64,000 nucleotides of DNA, from the NCBI GenBank assembly GCA_002373375.1, contig DFLE01000042.1, positions 19,076 to 83,075 on the forward strand, read 5' to 3'. The first letter of the stretch is position 1; each line of letters begins with the position of its first letter. This document shows, in pieces, positions 9,397 to 18,214 of this stretch. Position numbers and translations under genes: made by a program. The notes under the pieces are model-generated. The model saw only the letters and a program-made list of their open reading frames with translations, was not told where the DNA came from and made no database searches. This DNA is from Prevotellaceae bacterium UBA3627 (GTDB taxonomy: Bacteria > Bacteroidota > Bacteroidia > Bacteroidales > Bacteroidaceae).

Positions 9397-9714
9397 ATGA
9401 TTATGAAGATTGATTATGAGAAATGTGGTGGCCTGGTGCCAGCCATTATCCAGGACGCAGTAACTAAAAACGTCTTGATGCTGGGGTATATGAATCAGGA
9501 GGCCTTTGATAAGACCATTGCCACAAAGAAGGTTACGTTCTGGAGCCGCAGTCGTCAGTGCCTGTGGACAAAGGGAGAGACAAGCGGCCATTTCCTTGAT
9601 TTGGTTGATATCAAGGTTGATTGTGACAATGACACACTCTTGGTAAAGGTACATCCACACGGTCCTACCTGTCATACCGGTACGGACACATGTTGGGGCG
9701 AAGAAAACAAATAA
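9397..9714 (+). CDS. hisI: Phosphoribosyl-AMP cyclohydrolase, stand-alone
   Basis: 105 aa, only the cyclohydrolase domain. It opens the adenine ring of PR-AMP in histidine synthesis. Metal-site motifs are visible: DCDND (about 77-81, Mg2+) and the zinc cysteines in GPTCHTGTDTCWG (about 88-100). An alternative start is the second Met at 9403. Many Bacteroidota carry a fused HisIE of about 200 aa within a his operon; here there is no HisE part and no other his gene nearby. It follows the glycosidase gene by 7 bases, probably in the same transcript. Confidence 0.9.
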   Translation: MIMKIDYEKCGGLVPAIIQDAVTKNVLMLGYMNQEAFDKTIATKKVTFWSRSRQCLWTKGETSGHFLDLVDIKVDCDNDTLLVKVHPHGPTCHTGTDTCWGEENK

Positions 9715-9725
9715 AGGCAAAAATA

Positions 9726-9757
9726 TTTTGTCAATTCAAAAAAAATGAGTACCTTTG
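9726..9757 (+). promoter_or_regulatory. Promoter of rpsF-rpsR-rplI
   Basis: TTTTG at 9726-9730, a 19-base spacer and TACCTTTG at 9750-9757 match the Bacteroidota sigma-A consensus very well. Transcription should begin near 9763, giving an AT-rich leader of about 70 bases. Confidence 0.85.
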
Positions 9758-9835
9758 CACTTGATTTGTGCAAATAGTGCATTGAATCATATAAAAAACA
9801 TTATTAAAACATTATTCATTAATTAAATTAAAAAG

Positions 9836-10180
9836 ATGAATCATTACGAAACCGTTTTCATTTTGACTCCCGTTTTGTCTGATGATCAGGCAAAGGAAAC
9901 GGTCGCTAAGTTCAAGAAGGTTCTCACCGACAATGGTGCAGAGATACTGAACGAGGAGGCTTGGGGACTCAAGAAGATGGCTTATGCTATTGACAAGAAG
10001 TCAACAGGTTTTTACAACCTCGTTGAGTTCAAGGCAGAGCCAGAAGTTATTGCTACTCTCGAGACAGCTTATCGCCGTGAGGAGAGAGTTATTCGTTTCA
10101 TGACTGTTAAGCTTGACAAGTATGCTTCAGCTTATGCTGAGAAGCGTCGTAACAAGCTTGCTAAAAAAGAGGAGGCTTAA
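9836..10180 (+). CDS. rpsF: 30S ribosomal protein S6
   Basis: 114 aa beginning MNHYETVFILTPVLSDDQ, the standard S6 N-terminus, with the family region AYAIDKKSTGFYNLVEF near residue 50 and RREERVIRFMTVKLDKY near 82. It binds 16S rRNA together with S18, whose gene follows 3 bases downstream. First gene of a ribosomal operon under the promoter at 9726-9757. Confidence 0.97.
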   Translation: MNHYETVFILTPVLSDDQAKETVAKFKKVLTDNGAEILNEEAWGLKKMAYAIDKKSTGFYNLVEFKAEPEVIATLETAYRREERVIRFMTVKLDKYASAYAEKRRNKLAKKEEA

Positions 10181-10183
10181 ACC

Positions 10184-10453
10184 ATGGCAGAGAACAATTC
10201 AGAAATTCGCTATCTCAATGCGCCAGCCATTGATACTAAGAAGAAGAAGTATTGTCGCTTCAAAAAGAGCGGTATTAAGTATATAGACTATAAGGATCCA
10301 GAGTTCTTGAAGAAGTTCCTCAACGAGCAGGGTAAGATTCTTCCACGTCGCATCACCGGTACATCACTGAAGTATCAGCGTCGTGTAGCTCAGGCAGTAA
10401 AGCGTGCTCGTCAGATTGCGCTCCTTCCATACGTAACCGATTTGATGAAGTAA
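10184..10453 (+). CDS. rpsR: 30S ribosomal protein S18
   Basis: 89 aa, with KKKYCRFKKSGIKYIDYKDP and the core RRITGTSLKYQRRVAQAVKRAR that defines S18. Basic rRNA-binding protein of the small-subunit platform, partner of S6. The gene sits between rpsF and rplI, the usual bacterial arrangement. Confidence 0.97.
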   Translation: MAENNSEIRYLNAPAIDTKKKKYCRFKKSGIKYIDYKDPEFLKKFLNEQGKILPRRITGTSLKYQRRVAQAVKRARQIALLPYVTDLMK

Positions 10454-10460
10454 ACAAAAA

Positions 10461-10466
10461 AGGAGG
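10461..10466 (+). promoter_or_regulatory. Strong Shine-Dalgarno before rplI
   Basis: AGGAGG lies 9 bases before the rplI ATG. Most genes in this window lack such a clear SD, as expected for Bacteroidota, so this site stands out and may help keep L9 output high. Confidence 0.75.
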
Positions 10467-10475
10467 ATTACACAC

Positions 10476-11000
10476 ATGGAAATTATACTGAAAGAAGATA
10501 TCATAGGTCTTGGATACAAGAATGATATAGTTAATGTAAAGTCTGGTTACGGTCGCAACTACCTCATCCCAACAGGTAAGGCTGTCATTGCATCAGCATC
10601 TGCAAAGAAGGTGCTGGCTGAGAACCTGAAGCAGCAGGCTCACAAGCTTGCAGCTCAGCTTGCAGCAGCAGAGGAAGAGGCTAAGAAGCTTGAGGGCGTA
10701 TCAGTAGAGGTTGAGGCTAAGGTATCAGCAACAGGCGTTCTCTATGGTTCTGTTACTGCTGCTACTGTAGCTGAGGAACTTGCAAAGAAGGGCATTGAGG
10801 TTGACCGCAAGCGCATCCTTATGAAGGATATCAAGACTGTAGGTGAGTATGCAGCTACTGTCGTATTCCATAAGGAAGTTAAGGTTGAGGTCCCAGTGAC
10901 TGTACTTGCAGAGGGTAATGTTGCAGCAGAGAAGCCAGCAGAGGAAGCCGCAGCTGAGGCTCCGGTAGCAGAAGCTCCTGCAGCAGAGGTTGCTGAGTAA
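10476..11000 (+). CDS. rplI: 50S ribosomal protein L9
   Basis: 174 aa. The N-terminal rRNA-binding domain is plain (MEIILKEDIIGLGYKNDIVNVKSGYGRNYLIPTGKA, abridged by motif), followed by the long connecting helix rich in Ala/Glu/Lys and the C-terminal domain. Bacterial L9 is usually near 149 aa; the extra length is an Ala/Glu/Pro-rich tail (about 150-174), common in Bacteroidota ribosomal proteins. Last gene of the S6-S18-L9 operon, with a strong terminator 30 bases downstream. Confidence 0.95.
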   Translation: MEIILKEDIIGLGYKNDIVNVKSGYGRNYLIPTGKAVIASASAKKVLAENLKQQAHKLAAQLAAAEEEAKKLEGVSVEVEAKVSATGVLYGSVTAATVAEELAKKGIEVDRKRILMKDIKTVGEYAATVVFHKEVKVEVPVTVLAEGNVAAEKPAEEAAAEAPVAEAPAAEVAE

Positions 11001-11030
11001 TTAAGCTTATAAAAATTATCAATATAGGGT

Positions 11031-11071
11031 CCCGATTACCTCACGTAAGTGACGGTGACCGGGGCTTTTTT
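11031..11071 (+). terminator. Rho-independent terminator after rplI
   Basis: A GC-rich hairpin (about 13 pairs with one bulge and one mismatch, GTAA loop) ending in GGGG is followed by C and six T. It closes the S6-S18-L9 operon. Confidence 0.85.
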
Positions 11072-11113
11072 CATTTATTAATTTATTAATCTATTTATCC
11101 TATTCAAAGAATC

Positions 11114-12010
11114 ATGAAAGCTTTTGTTTTTCCAGGTCAGGGTGCCCAGTTTACTGGTATGGGCAAGGATTTGTATGAGAGTAATGCCAAGGCAAAGGAG
11201 TTGTTTGACAAAGCAAACGAGATACTCGGCTTTGACATAACAAAGATAATGTTTGAGGGTTCAGCAGAGGAGTTGAAGCAGACAAAGGTTACACAGCCTG
11301 CAGTATTCTTGCATTCTGTGATTTCTGCAATTTGTCTGGGCGACGAGTTTGACGCTGAGATGACTGCAGGCCACTCACTGGGTGAGTTCTCTGCTCTTGT
11401 AGCAGCCGGTGCATTGTCATTTGAAGATGGTCTGAAGCTCGTCTCAAAGCGTGCTATGGCTATGCAGAAGGCCTGCGAGGCAGCTCCGTCAACAATGGCT
11501 GCAATCATCGGATTGTCAGACGATGTGATAGAGAAAGTATGTGCTGAGGTATCTTCAGAAGGCAATATTGTGGTGCCGGCTAACTATAACTGCCCGGGTC
11601 AGCTCGTTATCTCTGGTAACATTGACGCTGTCAATGCAGCTTGTGAGAAGCTCAAAGAGGCAGGCGCTAAGCGTGCTCTCGTTCTGCCTGTAGGCGGTGC
11701 GTTCCACTCTCCACTGATGCAGCCAGCAAAGGATGAACTGCAGGCAGCCATTGAGGCAACAGAGTTCAGCAACCCACGCATACCTGTATATCAGAATGTG
11801 GATGCAAAGGCACACACTGATGCTGCCGAGATAAAGCAGAACCTCATAGCACAGCTCACAGCTCCAGTCAAATGGACCTACGAGGTTAAGCAGATGATGG
11901 CTGACGGTGCCACAGACTTCGTTGAGTGTGGACCTGGCAAGGCTCTTCAGGGTATGATACTGAAGATTGCCAAGGGCGTAGAAGGCATATCAATCAGTGG
12001 TATAAACTGA
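11114..12010 (+). CDS. fabD: Malonyl-CoA:ACP transacylase
   Basis: 298 aa. Transfers malonyl from CoA to acyl carrier protein for fatty acid synthesis. Begins MKAFVFPGQGAQFTGMGKDL, with the nucleophile elbow GHSLGE (Ser88) and the catalytic His region GGAFHSPLM near residue 198. Full length for the family. Flanked by terminators on both sides; I see no clear TAnnTTTG promoter in the 42 bases after the upstream terminator, so it may rely on read-through or a divergent promoter sequence. Confidence 0.96.
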   Translation: MKAFVFPGQGAQFTGMGKDLYESNAKAKELFDKANEILGFDITKIMFEGSAEELKQTKVTQPAVFLHSVISAICLGDEFDAEMTAGHSLGEFSALVAAGALSFEDGLKLVSKRAMAMQKACEAAPSTMAAIIGLSDDVIEKVCAEVSSEGNIVVPANYNCPGQLVISGNIDAVNAACEKLKEAGAKRALVLPVGGAFHSPLMQPAKDELQAAIEATEFSNPRIPVYQNVDAKAHTDAAEIKQNLIAQLTAPVKWTYEVKQMMADGATDFVECGPGKALQGMILKIAKGVEGISISGIN

Positions 12011-12058
12011 TATTTTGCCACTGCAAAAAGATGATATCAGTAGATATATAACATATAG

Positions 12059-12102
12059 ACAATGGTTTGCATTTAGTCGTTCAGACTAATGCAAACCATT
12101 GT
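12059..12102 (+). terminator. Hairpin terminator after fabD
   Basis: A 19-base stem with one bulged T (arms 12059-12078 and 12084-12102, GTTCA loop) is followed by TTATTTAT. The long stem and T-rich tail suggest a terminator. It lies 48 bases after the fabD stop. Confidence 0.7.
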
Positions 12103-12131
12103 TATTTATATAATGACTTAAACAACAAATA

Positions 12132-13994
12132 GTGCGATACTTCTTATTATATATAACTATCCTTACCAGTATCACGGTGTCCTTTGCGCAAGGCAGCGTT
12201 ACAAAGCCAAAGGCAAACGAGATAGGATTTGCCAGACATTTTGCAACGGATTATCTCGAGGCACGCGGGGTGAATGTCAGTAATATAAACTTCATACTGG
12301 AGGAATATACCGAACGGTTGTTCTTCTTTAACGATATGGCTGCCAATGCCTTTATACTCATGGCACGTGAGGAGTATGCGGATTCCTTGAGCGACAGGGT
12401 GCTTGCATTCTCAATAGGCGTACCTCACTCCAAGGCACGTGATACGGAGACCTTCATGCACTTGTTTAGCTATTACGATAAGTTGATAAGTGACATCTAC
12501 AGCGGTGAACTGCCCAAAGAAAACAGATTCCAAGTGCAGCCACTGAGGATAAATCCTATGCTTTATACCATTCGTTGGACACAGTTGGCTTTAGACGGAA
12601 GCTGTGTCGGACAGAATGAAGATGTGAAATATGGCTGCGGACCGGTGGCACTGGGACAGCTGATGAAGTATCATCAATGGCCAGACAAGACATCTGGCAC
12701 ATTCAGCTATAGAGACAAGTCTGGCAGACTGCAGAGTGTGAACATGGATGGTGTGTCTATAGATTGGACGAATATTCCGAACCATATTTTGAGAAACACC
12801 AAGAAAGACACACGCATCAACCAACTCATGGAGATGATAGGAAAAGCAGTTAAGGCGGACTATGGCCATAATGAGACGTCTTCATCTTCATTTTATTTCA
12901 AGAGAGCCTTGGTGGAAAACTTCGGTTACTCGCCAAGGATGTATCTTGTTGACAAGCAAGAAACAGATGAGACGGCAATCGTCACGTTGATACGTGAAGA
13001 ACTTGAGCATGGCAGACCAGTCATACTTACAGGCGGTCACCACGTCTTTGTCTGCGACGGAGCCTATGACGACTTCCTGCATCTCAATATGGGGTGGGGC
13101 GGTTCGTATGATGGATGGTACCGCTTTCCTATAGTGAGGACGTCAACGAGTAAGTATTCTTTCATAGACACAGCCTTGCTCAATATTGCACCGCGGGAGG
13201 GTACAGGACTGACGAGAAGCATAACGCTCGATGAAGCCGGAAAACTGGCAACGGTGCTGAGCGCAGAAGAGTGTGCCAACATATCCGACCTTACCATAAA
13301 AGGGAAAATCAACGGTGATGACATCAGAATCTTGCGTAGGATGGCAGGGTGTGTGGAACCGTGCGACACGTTTTCGTGGTTTGGTGTACTTGCGAGGCTC
13401 AACCTTGCAGAAGCAGAGATAGTGCGAGATACCGTGCCTTATGTCAGCACCAATTCAAGATATTATGATTTCAGCAAGAGAACCAGAAAAGATATAATAG
13501 AATATCAGATGTTCGCAAAATGCGACAATCTGGAAAGTGTGGTGCTTCCGGTAAATACGTTCTCTATAGGCAACTACGCTTTCTGGCATAATACAAGAAT
13601 AAAGGAAATTACCATTCCATCGTTGGCAAAGGTTTCGGCTACCAGTTTCAGCGACTGCACTTCGTTGGAAAAGATAAGAATATGTTCGGATTCTCCTTTG
13701 CTGGAAATATTGAATGATCCAGACAAGAAAGAAAAATTATTCGCGAATTGTCATCCGGCAATAAAGGTGGATATAGACACAACCCTTGAGACACATGCAG
13801 CAGCCAAGACGAGATATGTCGAGCAGCAGGTGTCGGAGAGGAAAGATTCCGCTAAGCGGTCGGAAAGGCAAGCTGGGAAAGAGTTGGACAAGCAAGGCAT
13901 GAATTATCAGCAGGGGACAAAGATAATCAGCCGTTACAAGATGGTAAATGGAAAGAGAAAACTGATAAGTCGCAAGGTAGTACCTGCGGAATAA
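12132..13994 (+). CDS. Secreted C10-family (streptopain-type) cysteine peptidase
   Basis: 620 aa starting with GTG, which gives a good signal peptide (RYFLLYITILTSITVSFAQ). The catalytic Cys is Cys169 in YGCGPVALGQLMKYHQWP and the His is His304 in GGHHVFVCDG, followed by NMGWGGSYDGWY, all C10 hallmarks; residues 20-150 would be the propeptide. Family members more often read GCVATAMAQ around the Cys. After the peptidase domain, residues 450-540 resemble a BspA-like leucine-rich repeat pair (NTFSIGNYAFWHNTRIKEITIPS), then a charged helix and a basic tail. No C-terminal sorting motif is obvious. Target unknown; related Bacteroidota enzymes degrade host or bacterial proteins. Confidence 0.85.
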   Translation: MRYFLLYITILTSITVSFAQGSVTKPKANEIGFARHFATDYLEARGVNVSNINFILEEYTERLFFFNDMAANAFILMAREEYADSLSDRVLAFSIGVPHSKARDTETFMHLFSYYDKLISDIYSGELPKENRFQVQPLRINPMLYTIRWTQLALDGSCVGQNEDVKYGCGPVALGQLMKYHQWPDKTSGTFSYRDKSGRLQSVNMDGVSIDWTNIPNHILRNTKKDTRINQLMEMIGKAVKADYGHNETSSSSFYFKRALVENFGYSPRMYLVDKQETDETAIVTLIREELEHGRPVILTGGHHVFVCDGAYDDFLHLNMGWGGSYDGWYRFPIVRTSTSKYSFIDTALLNIAPREGTGLTRSITLDEAGKLATVLSAEECANISDLTIKGKINGDDIRILRRMAGCVEPCDTFSWFGVLARLNLAEAEIVRDTVPYVSTNSRYYDFSKRTRKDIIEYQMFAKCDNLESVVLPVNTFSIGNYAFWHNTRIKEITIPSLAKVSATSFSDCTSLEKIRICSDSPLLEILNDPDKKEKLFANCHPAIKVDIDTTLETHAAAKTRYVEQQVSERKDSAKRSERQAGKELDKQGMNYQQGTKIISRYKMVNGKRKLISRKVVPAE

Positions 13995-14038
13995 AGGTAA
14001 AAAGAAAAGTTCGGTATATTAAATTAGAGTGATTTTTA

Positions 14039-14070
14039 TTTGCATATATAAAATAAAAAACGTAACTTTG
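14039..14070 (+). promoter_or_regulatory. Promoter of the GH13 amylase gene
   Basis: TTTG at 14039-14042, a 20-base spacer and TAACTTTG at 14063-14070 fit the Bacteroidota consensus. The start codon is only 24 bases past the -7 box, so the leader is about 18 bases. Confidence 0.8.
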
Positions 14071-14093
14071 ATTACCTTAAATTTACAATACCC

Positions 14094-15734
14094 ATGAATA
14101 ATAAGATTCTTATTTACCAAGTTTTTACCCGTCTCTATGGCAACCGTAACTCTAATCGAAAGGAAAACGGGACGATAGAGGAGAATGGTTCTGGAAAGTT
14201 CAAGGACTTTAATCAGTCTGTGTTGAAACATATACGTGAGATGGGATTTTCCCATATATGGTTTACCGGTGTGATACGTCATGCTACTCAGACGGACTAC
14301 ACTAAATATGGCATACCCCGCCAGAATGCTGCTGTTGTGAAGGGAAAGGCCGGTTCTCCGTATGCAATCTGTGACTATTATGACGTTGACCCCGACCTGG
14401 CGGTCAATGTAAATAAGCGTATGGAAGAGTTTGAGGCGCTTATATCCCGTGTGCATCGTGCCGGGTTGAAGGTTATCATGGACTTTGTTCCTAACCATGT
14501 GGCGCGTCAGTATCATTCCATAGCTAAGCCCATAGGGGTGAAAGACCTTGGCGACGGTGACAACCAGTCAGAAGGCTTCAGTCCACAGAATAATTTCTAC
14601 TATTGTCCGGGATGTAAGTTTGAACCGCAGTTTGATGTGCAGGACTATGAGGAATATCCTGCAAAGTCAACTGGTAATGACCATTTTGACCCTCATCCGG
14701 GTGTGAATGACTGGTATGAGACGGTGAAGCTGAACTACGGTGTGGACTATTACACAGGGCAGGGATACTTTGACCCTATACCAGACACATGGAACAAGAT
14801 GACAGATATCCTGCTTTATTGGACAAGCAAGGGCGTTGACGGTTTCCGTTGTGATATGGCTGAGATGGTGCCGGCAGCTTTCTGGGCATGGGCTACAGAC
14901 AAGGTTAAATATCATAATCCTGATATCATCTTTATAGGCGAGGTGTATAATCCTGCAGAATATCGCAATTATATAAACGCCGGCTTTGACTATCTTTATG
15001 ACAAGGTGGGAATGTATGACACGGTGCGTAACGTGATATGTGACCATGGCAGTTCATCGTTCATAACAGGGGCGTGGCAGTCTGTTGACGACATTGGCAG
15101 GCACATGCTTTACTTCCTGGAGAACCACGATGAGCAGCGTGTGGCATCAGACTTCTTTGCCGGCAGTGCCCGTAAGGGCTTGCCCGGACTTGTTGCTTCA
15201 GTATTGATGCAGTCAAATCCCTTTATGCTATATGCCGGAGAGGAGTACGGAGAGCGAGGCATGGACAAGGAAGGCTTCAGTGGACAAGACGGGCGCACTA
15301 CAATCTTTGACTATTGGAGTATCGACACCTTGTGCAGGGCTGCTGAGCATAAACTGACAGATGAGGAAAAGTATATCTATGATGTCCACGAGAAAGTGTT
15401 ACGTATTGCCCGAAAGGAGAAAGCCATAGATGGTGCGTTCTATGACCTGATGTACATAAATCCATGGTCAGAGCGTTTTGACAACAACAGACAGTATGCT
15501 TTCTTGCGTAAGAAAGACAAGGATACACTGCTGATAGTCTGCAACTTCTCTGACAATGAGGTGGATATAGACGTGAAGATACCAGGACACGCCGTAAACT
15601 TCCTTTCTATAGCAGAGAAAAAGTATAAGGCCGTAGATTTGCTCACGGGTGACACCGCCACATTCCAGATAAAAGGTGATGACAGCGTGGCCATGACAGT
15701 TGCACCTTACTCGGCTCGTGTATGGAAATTCTGA
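14094..15734 (+). CDS. Cytoplasmic GH13 alpha-amylase family enzyme
   Basis: 546 aa without a signal peptide. All GH13 regions are present: region I MDFVPNHV, region II GFRCDMAE with nucleophile Asp254, region III FIGEVYNP with acid/base Glu283, and region IV LENHDEQR with Asp346. The C-terminal 100 residues form the beta-domain expected of the family. It likely hydrolyses or rearranges alpha-glucans (maltodextrin or glycogen) in the cytoplasm; exact specificity is not evident. It has its own promoter and terminator, so it is a single-gene unit. Confidence 0.9.
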   Translation: MNNKILIYQVFTRLYGNRNSNRKENGTIEENGSGKFKDFNQSVLKHIREMGFSHIWFTGVIRHATQTDYTKYGIPRQNAAVVKGKAGSPYAICDYYDVDPDLAVNVNKRMEEFEALISRVHRAGLKVIMDFVPNHVARQYHSIAKPIGVKDLGDGDNQSEGFSPQNNFYYCPGCKFEPQFDVQDYEEYPAKSTGNDHFDPHPGVNDWYETVKLNYGVDYYTGQGYFDPIPDTWNKMTDILLYWTSKGVDGFRCDMAEMVPAAFWAWATDKVKYHNPDIIFIGEVYNPAEYRNYINAGFDYLYDKVGMYDTVRNVICDHGSSSFITGAWQSVDDIGRHMLYFLENHDEQRVASDFFAGSARKGLPGLVASVLMQSNPFMLYAGEEYGERGMDKEGFSGQDGRTTIFDYWSIDTLCRAAEHKLTDEEKYIYDVHEKVLRIARKEKAIDGAFYDLMYINPWSERFDNNRQYAFLRKKDKDTLLIVCNFSDNEVDIDVKIPGHAVNFLSIAEKKYKAVDLLTGDTATFQIKGDDSVAMTVAPYSARVWKF

Positions 15735-15798
15735 CGGAGGATAAATAGTTGTCCTGCTTTACGTTGAAATTCTTGCGATATAATTCGCTAAATATAAA

Positions 15799-15834
15799 AA
15801 GGCATCTGTGTGAAACTTTATGCACAGATGCCTT
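15799..15834 (+). terminator. Terminator after the GH13 gene
   Basis: 12-base perfect stem (15799-15810 with 15823-15834) and a 12-base loop followed by CTTCTTTAG. The rest of the 15735-16006 gap is AT-rich with only the trpS promoter box. Confidence 0.7.
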
Positions 15835-15971
15835 CTTCTTTAGCCTTCTGGGGGGATAATGGAGGATATGGTATTAAGGCTTCGAGTGATAATATTAAGT
15901 GTAATAGGAATAATTTGTCACAAGATGTCATTTTTTTGATTAATTAGAGCGGTATTTTCAAGAAAAAAGTG

Positions 15972-15979
15972 TACCTTTG
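15972..15979 (+). promoter_or_regulatory. Candidate -7 box for trpS
   Basis: TACCTTTG fits the -7 consensus 28 bases before the trpS ATG. A convincing TTTG at the right distance is missing. Confidence 0.55.
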
Positions 15980-16006
15980 TACTCATATTTAAGAAAATAG
16001 GTAAGA

Positions 16007-17098
16007 ATGGAAAAGGTAATACTTACGGGTGACCGTCCGACGGGACGTTTGCATATTGGACACTATGTAGGTTCGTTGCGCCGACGCGTTGAACTACAGA
16101 ACTCAGGAGAATTTGATAAGATATTTGTTATGATAGCCGATGCTCAGGCGTTGACAGACAATTTTGCCAACCCGGAGAAGGTGCGTCAGAATATTATAGA
16201 GGTAGCGCTGGATTACCTCTCTGTAGGTCTTGATCCAGAGAAGACCAATATATTCATACAGTCAGCCGTTCCCGAGCTTACCGAACTCTCATTCTATTAT
16301 ATGAACCTTGTAAGCGTGCAGCGCTTACAGCGTAACCCGACCGTAAAGACCGAGCTTGAGATGCGTAAGTTTGAGGGTGGTACTCCTACTGGATTCTTTT
16401 GTTATCCTATCTCACAGGCTGCAGACATCACATTGTTCAAGGCAACTACTGTGCCGGTAGGTGAGGACCAGAAACCTATGCTTGAGCTGACAAACGAGAT
16501 AGTACGTCGTTTTAACCACATCTATGGCGGCGACGTATTGATAGAACCTCAGATACTATTGCCCGATAACCAGGCTTGTATGCGTCTGCCTGGCACAGAC
16601 GGTAAGGCAAAGATGTCAAAGTCATTGGGCAACTGCATATACCTTTCTGATACAGCTAAGGAGTTGAAGAAGAAGGTTAACTCTATGTTTACCGACCCGC
16701 AGCACTTGCAGATAGAAGATCCGGGACACCTTGAGGGTAATACCGTGTTCACCTATCTTGACGCATTCTGTGAGGACAAGGATTTTGAGCAGTTCCTGCC
16801 AGAATATAAGAACCTTGACGAGATGAAGGCACACTATACCCGTGGCGGACTGGGTGACGGAACATGTAAGAAGTTCCTCTATAACGTGCTCAACTCTCGC
16901 TTTGAACCAATCCGTGAGCGCCGCCACTATTGGGAGCAGCGTATTCCAGAGGTGTACGAGATACTTCGCAAGGGTACTGAGGTTGCTCGTGAGCGTGGCA
17001 TAAAGACACTCAATGAGGTAAAGCAGGCTATGCAGATAAACTACTTTGACGATAAGGAACTCATAGCAGAGCAGGCAAAGCGCTTCGCAACTAATTGA
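16007..17098 (+). CDS. trpS: Tryptophanyl-tRNA synthetase
   Basis: 363 aa class I aminoacyl-tRNA synthetase. The HIGH-type motif reads RLHIGHYVGSL (about 14-24) and the KMSKS motif is intact (202-206, KMSKSLGN). It charges tRNA-Trp. Slightly longer than the 330-aa family average but typical of Bacteroidota. The DMT transporter gene follows after 71 bases. Confidence 0.96.
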   Translation: MEKVILTGDRPTGRLHIGHYVGSLRRRVELQNSGEFDKIFVMIADAQALTDNFANPEKVRQNIIEVALDYLSVGLDPEKTNIFIQSAVPELTELSFYYMNLVSVQRLQRNPTVKTELEMRKFEGGTPTGFFCYPISQAADITLFKATTVPVGEDQKPMLELTNEIVRRFNHIYGGDVLIEPQILLPDNQACMRLPGTDGKAKMSKSLGNCIYLSDTAKELKKKVNSMFTDPQHLQIEDPGHLEGNTVFTYLDAFCEDKDFEQFLPEYKNLDEMKAHYTRGGLGDGTCKKFLYNVLNSRFEPIRERRHYWEQRIPEVYEILRKGTEVARERGIKTLNEVKQAMQINYFDDKELIAEQAKRFATN

Positions 17099-17169
17099 CC
17101 CACCCCGCCCCTCCATGTCAGGGAGGGTGCCCCAAACGACTAAACGACTAGTTCCCCAAACGACTAATT

Positions 17170-18090
17170 ATGATTTGGATATTACTCGCATTCCTCTCAG
17201 CTTCGCTGTTAGGATTTTATGACGTATTCAAGAAGCAATCACTTAAGGAGAACGCCGTCATACCGGTGCTTCTCCTTAATACTTTGTTTTCAAGTATTAT
17301 ATTCTTGCCGTTTATATGGCTGTCGCATACAGGGCAGATAGCCGAAGGCTCAATGTTCTTCTGTCAGGAATACGGATGGGAAGGACATAAGTATATCATC
17401 ATCAAGTCGTGCATAGTGCTTGCATCATGGCTGTTGGCATACTTCGGACTGAAGCACCTGCCGCTGACGATAGTTGGACCTATCAACGCCACACGTCCTG
17501 TCATGGTGCTCGTTGGCGCCATGATAATCTTCGCTGAGCGCCTTAACCTGTGGCAGTGGCTTGGTGTGCTTGTGGCGCTTATAGGTATAGAACTGCTGAA
17601 GCACACGAGTAAGAAGGAGGGTATAAACTGGTTTAAGGACAAGTGGATATACTTTGTGTTCCTTGCCAATGTACTCGGAGCCATATCAGGACTGTATGAC
17701 AAATACCTCATGGCATCGCCTGCCAACGGCGGCGTGGGACTGAACAAGATGGCAGTGCAGGGTTGGTATAACATCTACCAGTTCTTCATGATGGCAGCTA
17801 TGCTTATACTGCTGTGGTGGCCTACACGCAAGAAGACCACCCCGTTCCATTGGCACTGGTCTATTCCCCTTATCAGCATTTTCCTCTCAATGGCAGACTT
17901 CGTATATTTCTATGCCTTGGGACTTGACGGCGCAATGATAAGCGTAGTCAGCATGGTACGCCGTGGCAGCGTGATAGTCAGTTTCCTGTGCGGAGCATTG
18001 ATATTCCATGAGAAGAACCTCAAGGCAAAGGCTTTCGACCTTCTCCTCGTTCTCCTCTCCATGCTCCTGCTGTATATAGGTTCCAACTAA
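17170..18090 (+). CDS. EamA/DMT-family transporter
   Basis: 306 aa with about ten hydrophobic helices in two EamA-like halves; each half ends with a motif of the type PVMVLVGAMIIFAERLNLWQW (about 113-133, shortened by motif) and VSFLCGALIFHEKNL (about 275). Such inner-membrane proteins export or import small metabolites; the substrate cannot be predicted. The gap to trpS contains two copies of CCCCAAACGACTA and a 6-bp hairpin, so co-transcription is possible but not certain. Confidence 0.85.
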   Translation: MIWILLAFLSASLLGFYDVFKKQSLKENAVIPVLLLNTLFSSIIFLPFIWLSHTGQIAEGSMFFCQEYGWEGHKYIIIKSCIVLASWLLAYFGLKHLPLTIVGPINATRPVMVLVGAMIIFAERLNLWQWLGVLVALIGIELLKHTSKKEGINWFKDKWIYFVFLANVLGAISGLYDKYLMASPANGGVGLNKMAVQGWYNIYQFFMMAAMLILLWWPTRKKTTPFHWHWSIPLISIFLSMADFVYFYALGLDGAMISVVSMVRRGSVIVSFLCGALIFHEKNLKAKAFDLLLVLLSMLLLYIGSN

Positions 18091-18123
18091 TCCTGTAGGC
18101 TTGGAAGAAAACCTTATAAATGT

Positions 18124-18159
18124 AATAAGGAGTAAAGGTTCTGTCCTTTACTCCTTATT
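18124..18159 (+). terminator. Bidirectional terminator between convergent genes
   Basis: A perfect 15-base stem (18124-18138 with 18145-18159, 6-base loop) flanked by T-rich sequence on both strands sits between the DMT gene (plus) and the homoserine dehydrogenase gene (minus). Confidence 0.75.
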
Positions 18160-18214
18160 CTTTACTCCTTATTCTTTATTCTTAGTGCCTTTGGCTGTAA
18201 GTCTGCCAGCTGCC

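Noticed and set aside
9758..9835. S6:S18-binding autoregulatory leader before rpsF
   Set aside because: Only a weak TTGCAC/GTGCAA hairpin is visible, and it overlaps the start site; the expected CCG-containing loop was not found.
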